Origin: CAIOHW01 sp964432565
Lineage (GTDB): Bacteria; Bdellovibrionota; UBA1018
Reading direction: 5' to 3'
Length of the DNA stretch: 64,000 nt
NCBI GenBank assembly: GCA_964432565.1
Contig: CAYSOA010000001.1
Span: forward strand, 124,001 to 188,000
Shown here: piece by piece, positions 17,335 through 26,949 of the stretch
Position numbering within the stretch: the stretch's first letter is position 1
How the letters are laid out: every line of letters starts with the position of its first letter
The notes under the pieces: model-generated
Told to the model about the DNA's origin: nothing
Databases searched by the model: none
The model's input: the letters and a program-made list of their open reading frames with translations, nothing else
Translations under genes and position numbers: made by a program

Positions 17335-18144
17335 ATGGACTCTTTTCCGTCCTCCAGAGGCTCTGACGGCGAAACCCGCGTGGATTTGGGCGAAGATTTG
17401 CTCGAGCCCACTCGCGTGGTGGAGCCTTCGAAGTCGGGCTCCTCGGAGGATGAGCTTCAGAGCGCGCGAATTCTGATGGGGGAGGGACTCTGGGATCAGG
17501 CCAAGCAGGCGCTCCATCAGGCTCTTCGGTACAACCCTGAGAACAAGACGGCGAGGATGTTGTTGGAGGAGATTCAACAACGCGAACTCGAAACGCTTCT
17601 GGCGAGTCCTTCGGTCTCGACGCCGGCGGAGACCTCCGAAGAGGATGTCGAACTCATCCTGAAAAAACTGGACGACGATTGGAATCTGGGACTTCTCGAG
17701 GAAGCTTCGCCTCGCCTGTCCCTGTTGTCGACGAACGAGGCGCGGCGTGAGCTGGTTGCTGCTGTCGAGCGTCAGGCTGTCGGAATGACTCCACGGGATC
17801 GGACGGACCTCGCCGTGGCCTTCCTTCAGATGGAGATGCCCGAACCTGCGGTCTCCTTGCTTGCACCCCTTGCCTCGCGGATGGACGCAGGGGTCGCTCT
17901 GTACTGTCGCGCGCTGCTGCAGGCGGAAAGGGCCTTTGACTGCGCCGAGCTTCTCGAAAGTCGGTTGCGGAGCGAGGATGTCAGTGGCGATTTGCGTACG
18001 GAGATGGAGTACCTTCTCGCGCGCGCAAGGGAGCGCCTCGGTGAGCAGAAGGCAGCGCTTGAGCTGTTCTCGGCCTTGGGGGGGTATCGGGATTCGCAGC
18101 ACCGAAAAGAGCGCTTGGCGCGGGCTCGGGGAGGCTCGCCGTGA
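17335..18144 (+). CDS. TPR-like cytoplasmic protein preceding tamB
   Basis: A 269-residue protein without signal or membrane segments. An acidic disordered N-terminus (residues 1-40) is followed by TPR-like helical repeats (LMGEGLWDQAKQALHQALRY, LLEEASPRLSLLSTNEARRE, YLLARARERLGEQKAALELF). It starts 10 bases after accC and overlaps tamB by four bases, so it is translated together with the TAM genes. A role in outer-membrane biogenesis is possible from position only; no family name is recognised. Confidence 0.75.
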   Translation: MDSFPSSRGSDGETRVDLGEDLLEPTRVVEPSKSGSSEDELQSARILMGEGLWDQAKQALHQALRYNPENKTARMLLEEIQQRELETLLASPSVSTPAETSEEDVELILKKLDDDWNLGLLEEASPRLSLLSTNEARRELVAAVERQAVGMTPRDRTDLAVAFLQMEMPEPAVSLLAPLASRMDAGVALYCRALLQAERAFDCAELLESRLRSEDVSGDLRTEMEYLLARARERLGEQKAALELFSALGGYRDSQHRKERLARARGGSP

Positions 18145-21100
18145 CTCGTCGTCCCTTTCTGATTTTTGCTGCCGTCGTGTTCTCGCTGGTGGGGGGCTCC
18201 GTCCTGTTTCTGCAGAGTCGAACCTTTGCCGGAATGGTCAGGGGATTCCTGTCCGAGACGGTTCCAGCAGAGCTCGGCGTCTCGCTCGAGTTCACGGACT
18301 TCCAACTGCGGCTGTTTCCCCCCGGGGTCTCCGTGAGAAATCCCGAGGTGCGCCTCGACGAGAAGAACGTTCTTCAGCTTCCCCAGTCTTCTCTCCTCAA
18401 GGCGTCACGCCTCGATCTTCAGTTCCGTCCCTTTCAAGTCCTCTCGGGGCGCATTCGTGTTGAGCAGCTGCGGCTCGTGGAGGCCGATGTCTCCCTGGAT
18501 CTGAGGAAAGCCCCCGTCGGCGGGAGTATGGGTCTTCGGTGGAAAGAACTGATCGAGGTGCGTGTGCAGTCGGTCGCCCTGGAGCACAGCCGTGTTCGGT
18601 TGGTCCTGCCCGACTCCTTGCCCCAGCTCGATCTCTCGGTGGACTCTGCGGCTCTGCTTCGACTCGAAGATCCCTCTCGGCCTCCCTTCTCGTTTACCGC
18701 GTCGCTCGGTCGCTCGTCCCTTGCCTGGAAGAAGGGCAGCGGTAGCGTCGGATCACTGATTCTCGAGGCCGACCTGGGGCCGTCGGGAATGCAGGTTCGG
18801 TCGGCGCAGGTTCGACTGGATCACGGTGATTCCTCGAGCGTGGTAGGGATCGCCGGAAAAATTGAGGGTGACCCGCTGAATCCCCGGTCGCTCCAGTCAC
18901 GCATCGGGCTGGACGTTCAGGGAGACTCCGCTCAGATGCTGGCCTGGCTCGCCGGGCTCGAGAGAGTGGGCGGTCTGCGGCCCTTCGTCAGAACCGAAAG
19001 CTCTCCTGTTTCGGGTCGAGTTTCGCTGAAAGGCGTGCTGTCGGGTGATCTGTTGAAGCTCGATCGCAGCGCCAGTTTCGATGGCCGCCTGCAGATGGAG
19101 GATGCGAAGCTCTGGGGATGGAGCGTCCAGCGCCTCGAAACGGCTGCAAGGCTCGCTTCGGGCGAAGGGGAGGCGTCCGCCCGGCTGGAGCTTCGCTCGG
19201 CTTCGATCAGCGGTGCTCCGGTGGCCGGAACTTCAGGCGGCACCCTTAAGGTGTCGAAGCTCGACCTGCCGCTGGGTCCATGGCTCGCTGCAGAGGCGCT
19301 GGTGGTGCCCGTTGAGTTGGAGGCGGCCCCTCTGCGCTGGCTGCTGGGACCGCACGCGTCTTCGGTCGACAATTTGGATGTCAGCTTCAGTGGAAAGGTG
19401 GAGGCCAGCCTCGTGGGGGGACGGCGCCCCGTTGTCAGGGCAAAGCTCGACCTCAGCTCGCCGTCGCTTCAGGTTCTTTCCGGAGAGGCCAGAGCCGGTT
19501 CGCGCCGCCCCCGGGTTCTCAAAACAGTGCCCTTCCGCCTGAACGGAGACATCGAGATTGCCGACGGAAAATTCGTTCCGGGTGACCTCTCGTGGAAGTT
19601 CGGCAAGACGGACCTCCAGGTTTCGGGCCAGGTTGACTGGTCGGGTGAGCGAATGCTCTGGGGGCTCGAGGCGCGAGGGCCGGTGGATCTCTCCGATCTT
19701 CGAGAGCTGGGGGGCTCGCCGATTCAAGGCCGCGGCAGACTGCAGGCATCCGTGCACGGGCCTGAGGATGCGCTGGTTGTCGACATGGATGCCGATCTGT
19801 CGAACTCCAGCTACATCAACCTGATGTTTGGAGGTCTTCGCGGTCGTTTCTCGCTGGTCGATGGGCAGAGCGTCCTTCGATTTCAGGGGGTCGAGGGCAA
19901 GCAAGGCGATACCGCCTATCGAGTCAGTGGTCCCATTGACTTTCGAGGTGACGGATCACTGGACCTGGCGGTCGACTTTCCGGGGGGCCGAGTCGAGGAT
20001 TTTCTCGCTGTCTTTGAGCCGCTGACCCGCTCATTGAATTGGTTTCCGCAATCCCTGCAGGGACGGATTTCAGCCAAGGGGCGCGTTCATGGCGGTCTCG
20101 GTCTGGACCGTCTTCTGGTGGAAACGACGATTCGAGGGCGTGACTGGAGTTTTTTCGGTGAACGCTTCCGGGACGTGCAGTTTCAGGGCGGATATGAGCG
20201 AGGCACCTATCGCATGGCGGGGATGCGCGCCAAGAAGCGGTCGGGCCAGATGCTTGGGGATGTCTCGTTTGATTCGCAGGGGCGTTTTGACTGGAAGTTC
20301 AAGACCCGCGATTTCCAGTTGAGGGATCTCGACTGGATGCTCCGGTTGAATATCCCCATTCGTGGCGCTCTCAACGTCGCCAGCGAGGGCAGCGGAACAC
20401 TTGATGAGCTGGAGTCGGTGACCCAGATCTCCCTTGAGGAAACACAGGTTCGCTCCCGGGCCTATCCTCGCAGCAGCCTGAGGCTCGGAAGTCAGAAGGG
20501 CGTGTGGAGCGCAACGGGTCGGGGGCTTGGACAGCAGGTTCAGCTGGATTGGAAGCATGATCGAAGGGCCTCCGCCCTGAACCACCTTCGGGTGGCGATT
20601 AGCTCCGCCGACTTCACTCCGGTGCTTCTCCTTTTGAATCCGACCGGTATTCAGGACGCCTCGCTTCGTGGCGTGGCCAGTGGCAGCGTCGATCTCAGCT
20701 ACCCAGGAAATGAAATCGATCGCGCAACGGGGACGATTGCTCTTGATGAATTTTCGGCGACCAAGGAGGGAGCCTCACTGGCACTCGATGCCCCGGCATT
20801 GGGCAAGATGCTTCGGGGAGATCTCTCGATGAGCGAGGTTCGTTTTCGCGGCGACCGAGGGGCTGTGACACGGCTGTCGCTTGCTTCGAGAGAGGGATTC
20901 TGGCGCAGTTCGCTGAGAGGCGAATTGGAGCTGACGGTGCTCGAGTTTTTGTCGCCCCTGATCCAGCAGTCCTCCGGCCTAGCCGTCCTCGATCTTGCGC
21001 TGGCCGGGCCGATCCTCGAGCCGAGCGTGTCCGGAACCGTTGAGCTGAAGGCGGGTAGCGTCAGGACGACCCTTCTGGAGTCTCCCTTCGAGAACTTGCG

Positions 21101-22289
21101 AGGAAAAATTCTGATACGGGATGGCCGAGTCACCCTTTCCGGTTTTCAGTCCGATCTGGCCCAGGGCCTTGCTTCGGCCAGTGGTCAGGTGCAGTTTTTC
21201 ATCAACCGTTTTCCCTCCGTCGACCTGACGCTTGCACTGAACGAGAATCGGCTGAAGTTTCCGCCTTTCCAGTTTTTGAAGGTGCGAAATGCGAGGCTCA
21301 AAGTCTCGGGAGATTCGCTTCCATATGATGTCACCGGCTCCATCGCGGTGGAGAGGGCCTTGTCGCGCGAAAAGCTTTCGAGTGCCGGGCGGGGGCTCTC
21401 GCTCCAATCTTCGTTGTACGCGCCTCCTCCCTCAGGAGATGTGGCTTTTGACTTTCCAAAGTTTCGACTCGGCATCGACGTTTCGGCTCCTGGTGGCATC
21501 CAGTTCCAAAATGAACTTCTGGACATCGAGGTCAGGGCCGATCTGAAAGTGGTCAATACGGTCGAGGCACCACGCCTGTTGGGGCGAGCCGAGATGGTGG
21601 CGGGCCAGGGAAAACTGACGTTCAAGGATCACGTGTTTCAGGTTCAGTCGGCACAGGTGCGTTTTGATAATCCGGCGGTCATCAATCCCGTATTCGACCT
21701 GGTAGCGACGACCGAGATCAGCGGCACGAAGGTGCAGCTCTATACATCTGGAACTTCGGATCGCTTCAAGGTGGAGTTGAGCTCGAACCCCGTGCTCCCG
21801 GAGGCGGAAATCCTCTCGCTGCTGGCCATGGGGCGCACCCTCGAAGAGTCACAAAGACTGCGGGCGGGCAGCACCGCCGGTGTCCAGCAGAGTGAGGCGG
21901 CTTCGCTGATCCTGCATTCCCTCGACTTCAATCGCGACGTGCGCGAGAAGACGGGTTTTCAGCTGGGCGTCGGCGAGGCCATGGATCCGACGACTGGAAT
22001 GAGCGCCTTTCGTCCGCAGGGGGATGCAGATTCACTGGTGGCTCCCAAGATTGTCCTCAAGCGGCAGATCGGCAAGCGTATCGATGTGAGTGTGGGCAGC
22101 ACGGTGGGGGCCGGCACGACCAACCAGCGCGAAGTTAATGCCGACTTTTACCTCTCACCAAACGTGTCGGTTCGAGGAGTGTGGAACTTCTGGGAAGGAT
22201 CGACCTCGCAGGATACCAGCACCAGTGTCCTCCAGCAGAGCCGAACGAGCTATGGTGTCGATTTCAAGCTCCAGAAGAGGTTCAAGTAA
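18141..22289 (+). CDS. tamB: TamB-like AsmA/DUF490 translocation and assembly protein
   Basis: A 1382-residue protein with an N-terminal membrane anchor (FLIFAAVVFSLVGGSVLFL), a very long repetitive beta region typical of AsmA-like bridge proteins, and the conserved C-terminal TamB domain (FKDHVFQVQSAQVRFDNPAV, then VELSSNPVLPEAEILSLLAM). TamB proteins span the periplasm as a hydrophobic groove; they act with the outer-membrane protein TamA in assembling outer-membrane proteins and are implicated in phospholipid transport. It is directly followed by the Omp85 gene after three bases. Length is close to that of E. coli TamB (about 1260 residues). Confidence 0.93.
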   Translation: MTRRPFLIFAAVVFSLVGGSVLFLQSRTFAGMVRGFLSETVPAELGVSLEFTDFQLRLFPPGVSVRNPEVRLDEKNVLQLPQSSLLKASRLDLQFRPFQVLSGRIRVEQLRLVEADVSLDLRKAPVGGSMGLRWKELIEVRVQSVALEHSRVRLVLPDSLPQLDLSVDSAALLRLEDPSRPPFSFTASLGRSSLAWKKGSGSVGSLILEADLGPSGMQVRSAQVRLDHGDSSSVVGIAGKIEGDPLNPRSLQSRIGLDVQGDSAQMLAWLAGLERVGGLRPFVRTESSPVSGRVSLKGVLSGDLLKLDRSASFDGRLQMEDAKLWGWSVQRLETAARLASGEGEASARLELRSASISGAPVAGTSGGTLKVSKLDLPLGPWLAAEALVVPVELEAAPLRWLLGPHASSVDNLDVSFSGKVEASLVGGRRPVVRAKLDLSSPSLQVLSGEARAGSRRPRVLKTVPFRLNGDIEIADGKFVPGDLSWKFGKTDLQVSGQVDWSGERMLWGLEARGPVDLSDLRELGGSPIQGRGRLQASVHGPEDALVVDMDADLSNSSYINLMFGGLRGRFSLVDGQSVLRFQGVEGKQGDTAYRVSGPIDFRGDGSLDLAVDFPGGRVEDFLAVFEPLTRSLNWFPQSLQGRISAKGRVHGGLGLDRLLVETTIRGRDWSFFGERFRDVQFQGGYERGTYRMAGMRAKKRSGQMLGDVSFDSQGRFDWKFKTRDFQLRDLDWMLRLNIPIRGALNVASEGSGTLDELESVTQISLEETQVRSRAYPRSSLRLGSQKGVWSATGRGLGQQVQLDWKHDRRASALNHLRVAISSADFTPVLLLLNPTGIQDASLRGVASGSVDLSYPGNEIDRATGTIALDEFSATKEGASLALDAPALGKMLRGDLSMSEVRFRGDRGAVTRLSLASREGFWRSSLRGELELTVLEFLSPLIQQSSGLAVLDLALAGPILEPSVSGTVELKAGSVRTTLLESPFENLRGKILIRDGRVTLSGFQSDLAQGLASASGQVQFFINRFPSVDLTLALNENRLKFPPFQFLKVRNARLKVSGDSLPYDVTGSIAVERALSREKLSSAGRGLSLQSSLYAPPPSGDVAFDFPKFRLGIDVSAPGGIQFQNELLDIEVRADLKVVNTVEAPRLLGRAEMVAGQGKLTFKDHVFQVQSAQVRFDNPAVINPVFDLVATTEISGTKVQLYTSGTSDRFKVELSSNPVLPEAEILSLLAMGRTLEESQRLRAGSTAGVQQSEAASLILHSLDFNRDVREKTGFQLGVGEAMDPTTGMSAFRPQGDADSLVAPKIVLKRQIGKRIDVSVGSTVGAGTTNQREVNADFYLSPNVSVRGVWNFWEGSTSQDTSTSVLQQSRTSYGVDFKLQKRFK

Positions 22290-22292
22290 GGC

Positions 22293-24923
22293 ATGCCACG
22301 CAGCTTCTGCAGCTTCGCCTCATTGCTCGTGGCCGCAGGGCTGATGCTCCTCGACGTGGGAGTTTCCGGTGCCGCCGAGCGCCCGATGATCGAACAGATC
22401 GAAATTGATGGCGTGGCGGCGCTGACGATCGAAGAGCTTCAATCTGCGCTCGAGCTCGAGGCGGGAGACCGGTTTGATGCCGAGCGGGCCAATGGTTCGG
22501 CCCAGGGGCTCTCCGATCTGTACCGTTTTCGGGGCTATCCCCAGGTTGAAGTGCGGTCGGAGTTTGATGCGACGTTGCGACTCTGGCGTCTTCGGGTGAT
22601 CGAGGGAGCGCCGGTCCGGGTTCGGGCAGTCGAAATCCTCGGCGAGGGCGCCCAGGTTCGGGCAGCGGGACGATCGTGGCGGATTCTGGAGGGCGAGCTG
22701 CTTCGAAGGTTCGAGCTTGGGCCCGGCGATGTGTTCGATCAGGAGCGCGCCGCTGCCGGTGCGAGGGCCGTGCAGTCGCTTCTTCTGGGCGAAGAGTACA
22801 TCGGAGCAAAGGTCAATGAGGTTCAGGTGGTTCGCGGAGTTGGAGAGCCACCAGCATCGGAGCTTTCCGTTCGCGGTCTCCCTGCCGCAGATTGGGTGAG
22901 ACTGCGAATTCGCGTCGACCCGGGCGAGAAGGTGAGCTTTGGTTTTCGCGGAAATCACTTTTTCACCCGGAATGAGCTTTTGCAGCTGGTGCGTGAGCAG
23001 AGGCTTCTCGGTCTGGGCGGAAACTACATCGAGACCCTCAAGGTTCGGTTCGAAGAAGCGTACCGGGCGTCCGGATTTCCAAATGCCTCCGTGGCTGCTT
23101 TCCCGGTCGAGCGGGCCAGTCGCTTCGAGCGTCATGTGACCTGGGTCGTCGAAGAAGGGGCTCGAGCCCGCCTGCAGCAGCTCGAGTTCGATGGAGGGGT
23201 GGCGTTTTCACGAGCGCAGCTTGAGGAGATCTTCTGGGATGGAATCGGTGGACATCTTTCGGCCGGTGTCTACGTGCAGAAGGAGCTCGATCGTGCCGTC
23301 GAGGTTTTCATCCAGAAGCTGAAGAGTCGGGGTTATCTGGGGGCGAGGCTTCTTAGCCTGCAGACACTGTGGAACGAGCGTCACTCCGGGGCTTCGGGCG
23401 TGGTCTTCTTTTATGAGGGGGAGCAGACCCGCGTGGGATCGGTTGAGATCGTCGGACCCGAGGCGCCCGCGTCGGACGAGGCTGCACGCATTCTTGGTGT
23501 CGGGCCGGGGGAACCGCTCAATCTCTTCGCCTTCACCGAAGGCGTTCAGAGGCTGAAATCCTGGTATCGGGATCGCGGTCATCTCGAAGTGGGGATTGTG
23601 GGCGAAGGAGGGAGTGATCTCGTTCGGTATCGTGACGATAACCGTGTTGCCGACATTCGCGTCGAAGTGGATCCTGGGCGGAAGTACCGGGTGGGATCGA
23701 TCAGCATCGAGGGGCGCGGAAAGGCTGCGCTTGATGTGGTTCTTCGAGAGCTCGCGGTCAGGGAGGGGGAGGTCCTCACCGAGTCGGACATCCTGGAGAG
23801 CGAGTCGCGACTGCGTCGTTTGGGGCTTTTTTCCAGTGCCCAGATCCGACTCGATGACGACCCCAGGGATCCGTCATTGAAGCGCGTTCTGGTCCTTCTT
23901 CAGGAAGGCGTGCCGGGACTGGTGGCCGGTGGTGTCGGGTTTCGAAATGACCTCGGCCTTCGAGCATTCGGTCAGACTTCCTACAGCAATCTCTTCGGCC
24001 GCAACCATACCGTCGTTTTCAGTGTCAACGCCAACCGTCGTTTTGAGGAGCGTCGTGTCCCCCTCGAGTCACAGGCCCAGATCGGGTACGTCTGGCCCTG
24101 GTTCCTGATTCCAGAGATGACCTTTCGCCCCACGCTGACGTTTCAACGCACGCAATACGAAAACTTCGATGCCACATCGCTGGTGCTTGGCGGTACTCTT
24201 GAAAAACGGCTATTCCGGCGGCCCAACCTGCTGGCCACCCTTTCGTACACCCTCGAGAGGATCGAGCAGAAGGCCACCGACCCGCTCAGCATCGACAACC
24301 AGACCATTACGATCGGCGCCCTGACGGGCTCGCTCAAGCTCGACCTGCGTAATGACCCTCTGGCGCCGACACGAGGGTTCTATGCGGGTATCTCGTACGA
24401 AATCAGCGATCCCGCACTGCTCTCGCAGGTCGATCCGTTTCCGATCGGCTATACCCGTGTTCAGTTTCGATCCGATTACCTGCTGCCGGTCTGGCGAAAT
24501 GCGAGCTGGTATTTCTCATTTCGTACGGGGCTTGAGCGCAATACCCAGGACATTACGGATCCCCGCGTGGCGATTCCGCTGATCAAGCAGTTCACGCTAG
24601 GTGGGGCTGGAAGCCTGAGAGGGTTTCGCGAGCAGGAACTCAATGTCCAGGATATCGCGATCCGTGGAACGGCAGCTTACGTCAACTATCGCGTTCAGCT
24701 CGATCTTCCTCTTTCCGGTCCCATGCGTTTCGGCCCGTTTCTGGACGCCGCGAATCTTTTGGTCGACGAATATTCCCTGAACAAGAACCTGCGGATGGGC
24801 ACGGGGCTGGGTCTGCATTACCTGACGCCGGTCGGGCCGGTGAATTTCGACCTCGGATTCAAGATTGATCCGCGACCGGATGAAGAGCCCTATCGATTCT
24901 ACTTTTCGATCGGCGTGATCTAA
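22293..24923 (+). CDS. Omp85/TamA-like outer-membrane assembly factor with about six POTRA domains
   Basis: An 876-residue exported protein: signal peptide (ending VSGAAE), tandem POTRA domains that I count as six (beginning near IEQIEIDGVAALT, VRAVEILGEGA, KVSFGFRGNHFFTRN, ARLQQLEFDGGVAFS, VGSVEIVGPEAP and YRVGSISIEGRG), then a 16-strand barrel with the loop-6 motif SLRGFREQEL and a C-terminus ending FYFSIGVI. E. coli TamA has three POTRA domains and BamA five. The gene follows tamB directly, so it is the probable TamA partner. Its stop overlaps the ureohydrolase stop by four bases. Confidence 0.93.
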   Translation: MPRSFCSFASLLVAAGLMLLDVGVSGAAERPMIEQIEIDGVAALTIEELQSALELEAGDRFDAERANGSAQGLSDLYRFRGYPQVEVRSEFDATLRLWRLRVIEGAPVRVRAVEILGEGAQVRAAGRSWRILEGELLRRFELGPGDVFDQERAAAGARAVQSLLLGEEYIGAKVNEVQVVRGVGEPPASELSVRGLPAADWVRLRIRVDPGEKVSFGFRGNHFFTRNELLQLVREQRLLGLGGNYIETLKVRFEEAYRASGFPNASVAAFPVERASRFERHVTWVVEEGARARLQQLEFDGGVAFSRAQLEEIFWDGIGGHLSAGVYVQKELDRAVEVFIQKLKSRGYLGARLLSLQTLWNERHSGASGVVFFYEGEQTRVGSVEIVGPEAPASDEAARILGVGPGEPLNLFAFTEGVQRLKSWYRDRGHLEVGIVGEGGSDLVRYRDDNRVADIRVEVDPGRKYRVGSISIEGRGKAALDVVLRELAVREGEVLTESDILESESRLRRLGLFSSAQIRLDDDPRDPSLKRVLVLLQEGVPGLVAGGVGFRNDLGLRAFGQTSYSNLFGRNHTVVFSVNANRRFEERRVPLESQAQIGYVWPWFLIPEMTFRPTLTFQRTQYENFDATSLVLGGTLEKRLFRRPNLLATLSYTLERIEQKATDPLSIDNQTITIGALTGSLKLDLRNDPLAPTRGFYAGISYEISDPALLSQVDPFPIGYTRVQFRSDYLLPVWRNASWYFSFRTGLERNTQDITDPRVAIPLIKQFTLGGAGSLRGFREQELNVQDIAIRGTAAYVNYRVQLDLPLSGPMRFGPFLDAANLLVDEYSLNKNLRMGTGLGLHYLTPVGPVNFDLGFKIDPRPDEEPYRFYFSIGVI

Positions 24924-25903
24924 GCGCGCCTTCCCTGCCTAGGGGGCGTTTTCAGGGCCATCAGGCTCAGAAACTCAAATACCAGGGCGGCTCCAAGAAG
25001 CGAGGTTAGCTCGGCGTGGTCATAGGGCGGAGAGATTTCGACGATGTCTGCACTGCAGATGAACAAGCCTTTCAAGCGTCGCACGCAATCGAGCGCTTCG
25101 CGCGAGGTCATTCCTCCAACAACGGGCGTTCCGGTTCCTGGAGCGTAGGCGGGATCGACGCCGTCGACGTCGAACGTCACGTGCACGGGCCGTCCTTTTG
25201 CCTGAGAGTGCAGCCGTCTGAAAAACGCCTCGCGTTTCTTCAGATCGTAGAAGGCGTCAATACCGAGGATATTGATCTTCTGTCTTCGGCAATAGTCTTC
25301 CTGATCGGCGGCAGTCAGTGGCCCTCGGATTCCGATCTGGTAGACATCCCTGCCCGAAATCAGGCCTTCCTCGATGGCGCGACGGATGGGAGTTCCGTGA
25401 TGGTACTTTTCTCCCCATGCGCCGTCTGCGGTGTCTGTGTGCGCGTCGAACTGAACGACGATCGGCTTTCCGAATTTTTTATGGATGGCCCGCAGCTCTG
25501 GCAACAGGATCGAGTGATCTCCTCCCACGAGGATGGTTCGGGCCCCCTGGGTGAGGACTTCGCTCACGTGCCTCTCGACGTTCTTGAAGGTAGCCTGCAG
25601 GTTCAGGGGATTGACCGACACGTCTCCGCCGTCGATGACGTTGAGCTGGTCATAGACATGCACCCCCAGAACGGGATGAAAATTGCGGTTCAGAGCGGAG
25701 GCCTCTCGAACGGCCTTGGGGGCGAACCGGGCCCCGGGCCGATAGCTGGTGCCCCCGTCGAAAGGTACCCCGAGGATGGCGACATCGACTTGCTTTCCTT
25801 TTAAATCAGGCAGATAGGGCAGGCGATTGAAGGTCGAGACGTCCCCGAACCGGGGGCTCTGCAGCGGATTTCTGGGGCGGAAGTCTTCAGGGGAGGGTTT
25901 CAT
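24920..25903 (-). CDS. Agmatinase-type ureohydrolase (arginase family)
   Basis: The 327-residue enzyme has all Mn-binding signatures of the arginase/agmatinase family: GGDHSILLPE, QFDAHTDTAD and FDVDGVDPAYAPGTGTP. The lack of the arginase-specific substrate loop and the motif SYRPGARFAPKAVREAS near the N-terminus favour agmatinase or guanidinobutyrase (agmatine to putrescine and urea) over arginase or formimidoylglutamase, but substrate cannot be settled from sequence. It is a single gene convergent with tamA, and no polyamine pathway gene stands next to it. Confidence 0.88.
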   Translation of the reverse strand: MKPSPEDFRPRNPLQSPRFGDVSTFNRLPYLPDLKGKQVDVAILGVPFDGGTSYRPGARFAPKAVREASALNRNFHPVLGVHVYDQLNVIDGGDVSVNPLNLQATFKNVERHVSEVLTQGARTILVGGDHSILLPELRAIHKKFGKPIVVQFDAHTDTADGAWGEKYHHGTPIRRAIEEGLISGRDVYQIGIRGPLTAADQEDYCRRQKINILGIDAFYDLKKREAFFRRLHSQAKGRPVHVTFDVDGVDPAYAPGTGTPVVGGMTSREALDCVRRLKGLFICSADIVEISPPYDHAELTSLLGAALVFEFLSLMALKTPPRQGRRA

Positions 25904-25931
25904 GTGCCCGAGATCATAGGTGAAAAACCCG

Positions 25932-25958
25932 TTGACTTCAACTTGGCCATCCTATAGT
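25932..25958 (+). promoter_or_regulatory. Candidate promoter of rplM-rpsI
   Basis: TTGACT (25932-25937) and TATAGT (25953-25958), both five of six to consensus, are separated by 15 bases. The predicted transcription start (about 25964-25966) falls only about five bases before the rplM ATG at 25970, which has no visible Shine-Dalgarno sequence. Confidence 0.5.
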
Positions 25959-25969
25959 TCCAGCCGTCT

Positions 25970-26467
25970 ATGTTGCAGAAGAAGACTTACCAAGGAAAAC
26001 AAAAGGGCCCTCATTATTTTGAACCGAAGGGACCGAACGCTCCCAAGTGGTACGTGGTGGATGCGAAGGATCAGGTCCTTGGCCGCCTTGCCACTGTTGT
26101 GGCGCGGACGATCGTCGGGAAAACCAAGGCGACTTACACGCGCCACGCCGACACGGGCGACTTCGTCGTCGTGTTGAATGCGGACAAGGTGGTTCTCACT
26201 GGAAACAAGGAGAACGACAAGCTTTACCGTCGTCACACCGGTTACGTGGGCGGCTTGAAAACGGCGACTGCTGCTCAGATGCGCGCTCGTCATCCAGAAG
26301 AGATCATTCGTCTGGCCGTCTGGGGCATGACCAACAAGTCCACCCTCGCCCGGCACCAGATGAAGAAGTTGAAGGTGTTCGCTGGAGCCGAGCATCCGCA
26401 TGCAGCTCAGAACCCCCAGCCGCTGCCGGTCGGGGTGACCCGCCGCACGAATCTGGCTGCCAAGTAA
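25970..26467 (+). CDS. rplM: 50S ribosomal protein L13
   Basis: A 165-residue L13 with the core KWYVVDAKDQVLGRLAT, DTGDFVVVLNADKVVLTGNK and the conserved GMTNKSTLARHQMKKLKVFAG followed by HPHAAQNPQPL. The N-terminus is about 15 residues longer than E. coli L13 and the C-terminus extends slightly past the usual end. L13 is an early-assembly protein of the large subunit. It is first in the usual rplM-rpsI operon. No purine-rich ribosome site precedes the ATG, and a good promoter lies so close that the transcript may be leaderless. Confidence 0.97.
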   Translation: MLQKKTYQGKQKGPHYFEPKGPNAPKWYVVDAKDQVLGRLATVVARTIVGKTKATYTRHADTGDFVVVLNADKVVLTGNKENDKLYRRHTGYVGGLKTATAAQMRARHPEEIIRLAVWGMTNKSTLARHQMKKLKVFAGAEHPHAAQNPQPLPVGVTRRTNLAAK

Positions 26468-26484
26468 GGTAAAAAGGAAGTTTC

Positions 26485-26883
26485 ATGGAAAAGCAGACCC
26501 ACAAAGTTGGTAAGAGAAAGACGGCGATTGCCCGCGTATACATTCGTCCCCGTGCGGGCGAAGAAGGCGTGATCGTGGTGAACGAGCGCGAGTTCGCTGA
26601 GTATTTCCCGCGTCCTACGAGCCGGATGATGATCATGCAGGCGCTAGAGATGACGTCGCTGGTCGGTCACTATGACATCAAGATCAATGTGAAGGGTGGC
26701 GGTAAGTCCGGTCAGGCCGGTGCTGTTCGTCACGGGATTGCTCGCGGACTGGTGCGGATTGATCCAGCCCTACGTCCAATCTTGAAGAAGGCCGGCTTCC
26801 TGACGCGTGACTCGCGTGAAGTCGAGCGAAAGAAGTACGGTCTCGCCGGCGCTCGCCGACGCTTCCAGTACTCGAAGCGCTAA
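26485..26883 (+). CDS. rpsI: 30S ribosomal protein S9
   Basis: A 132-residue S9 beginning KVGKRKTAIARVYIRP and ending with the invariant tail RRRFQYSKR, whose last Arg contacts the P-site tRNA. Internal motifs VNVKGGGKSGQAGAVRHGIA-type (here INVKGGGKSGQAGAVRHGIA) and LTRDSREVERKKYGLAGARR are normal. It follows rplM by 17 bases with AAGGAAG before the ATG. The operon ends at a strong intrinsic terminator at 26915-26949. Confidence 0.98.
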   Translation: MEKQTHKVGKRKTAIARVYIRPRAGEEGVIVVNEREFAEYFPRPTSRMMIMQALEMTSLVGHYDIKINVKGGGKSGQAGAVRHGIARGLVRIDPALRPILKKAGFLTRDSREVERKKYGLAGARRRFQYSKR

Positions 26884-26914
26884 TTCTTCGAAGGTTCTTT
26901 ATCTGCAACAAGAG

Positions 26915-26949
26915 GCGGCTCGGCGAGAAATCGTCGGGCCGCTTTTTTT
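26915..26949 (+). terminator. Rho-independent terminator after rpsI
   Basis: GCGGCTCGGCGA (26915-26926) pairs with TCGTCGGGCCGC (26931-26942) in a 12-bp stem with two G-T wobbles and a GAAA tetraloop, followed by seven T residues (26943-26949). It ends the rplM-rpsI transcript. The stop codon of the opposite-strand gene begins in the T run. Confidence 0.9.
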
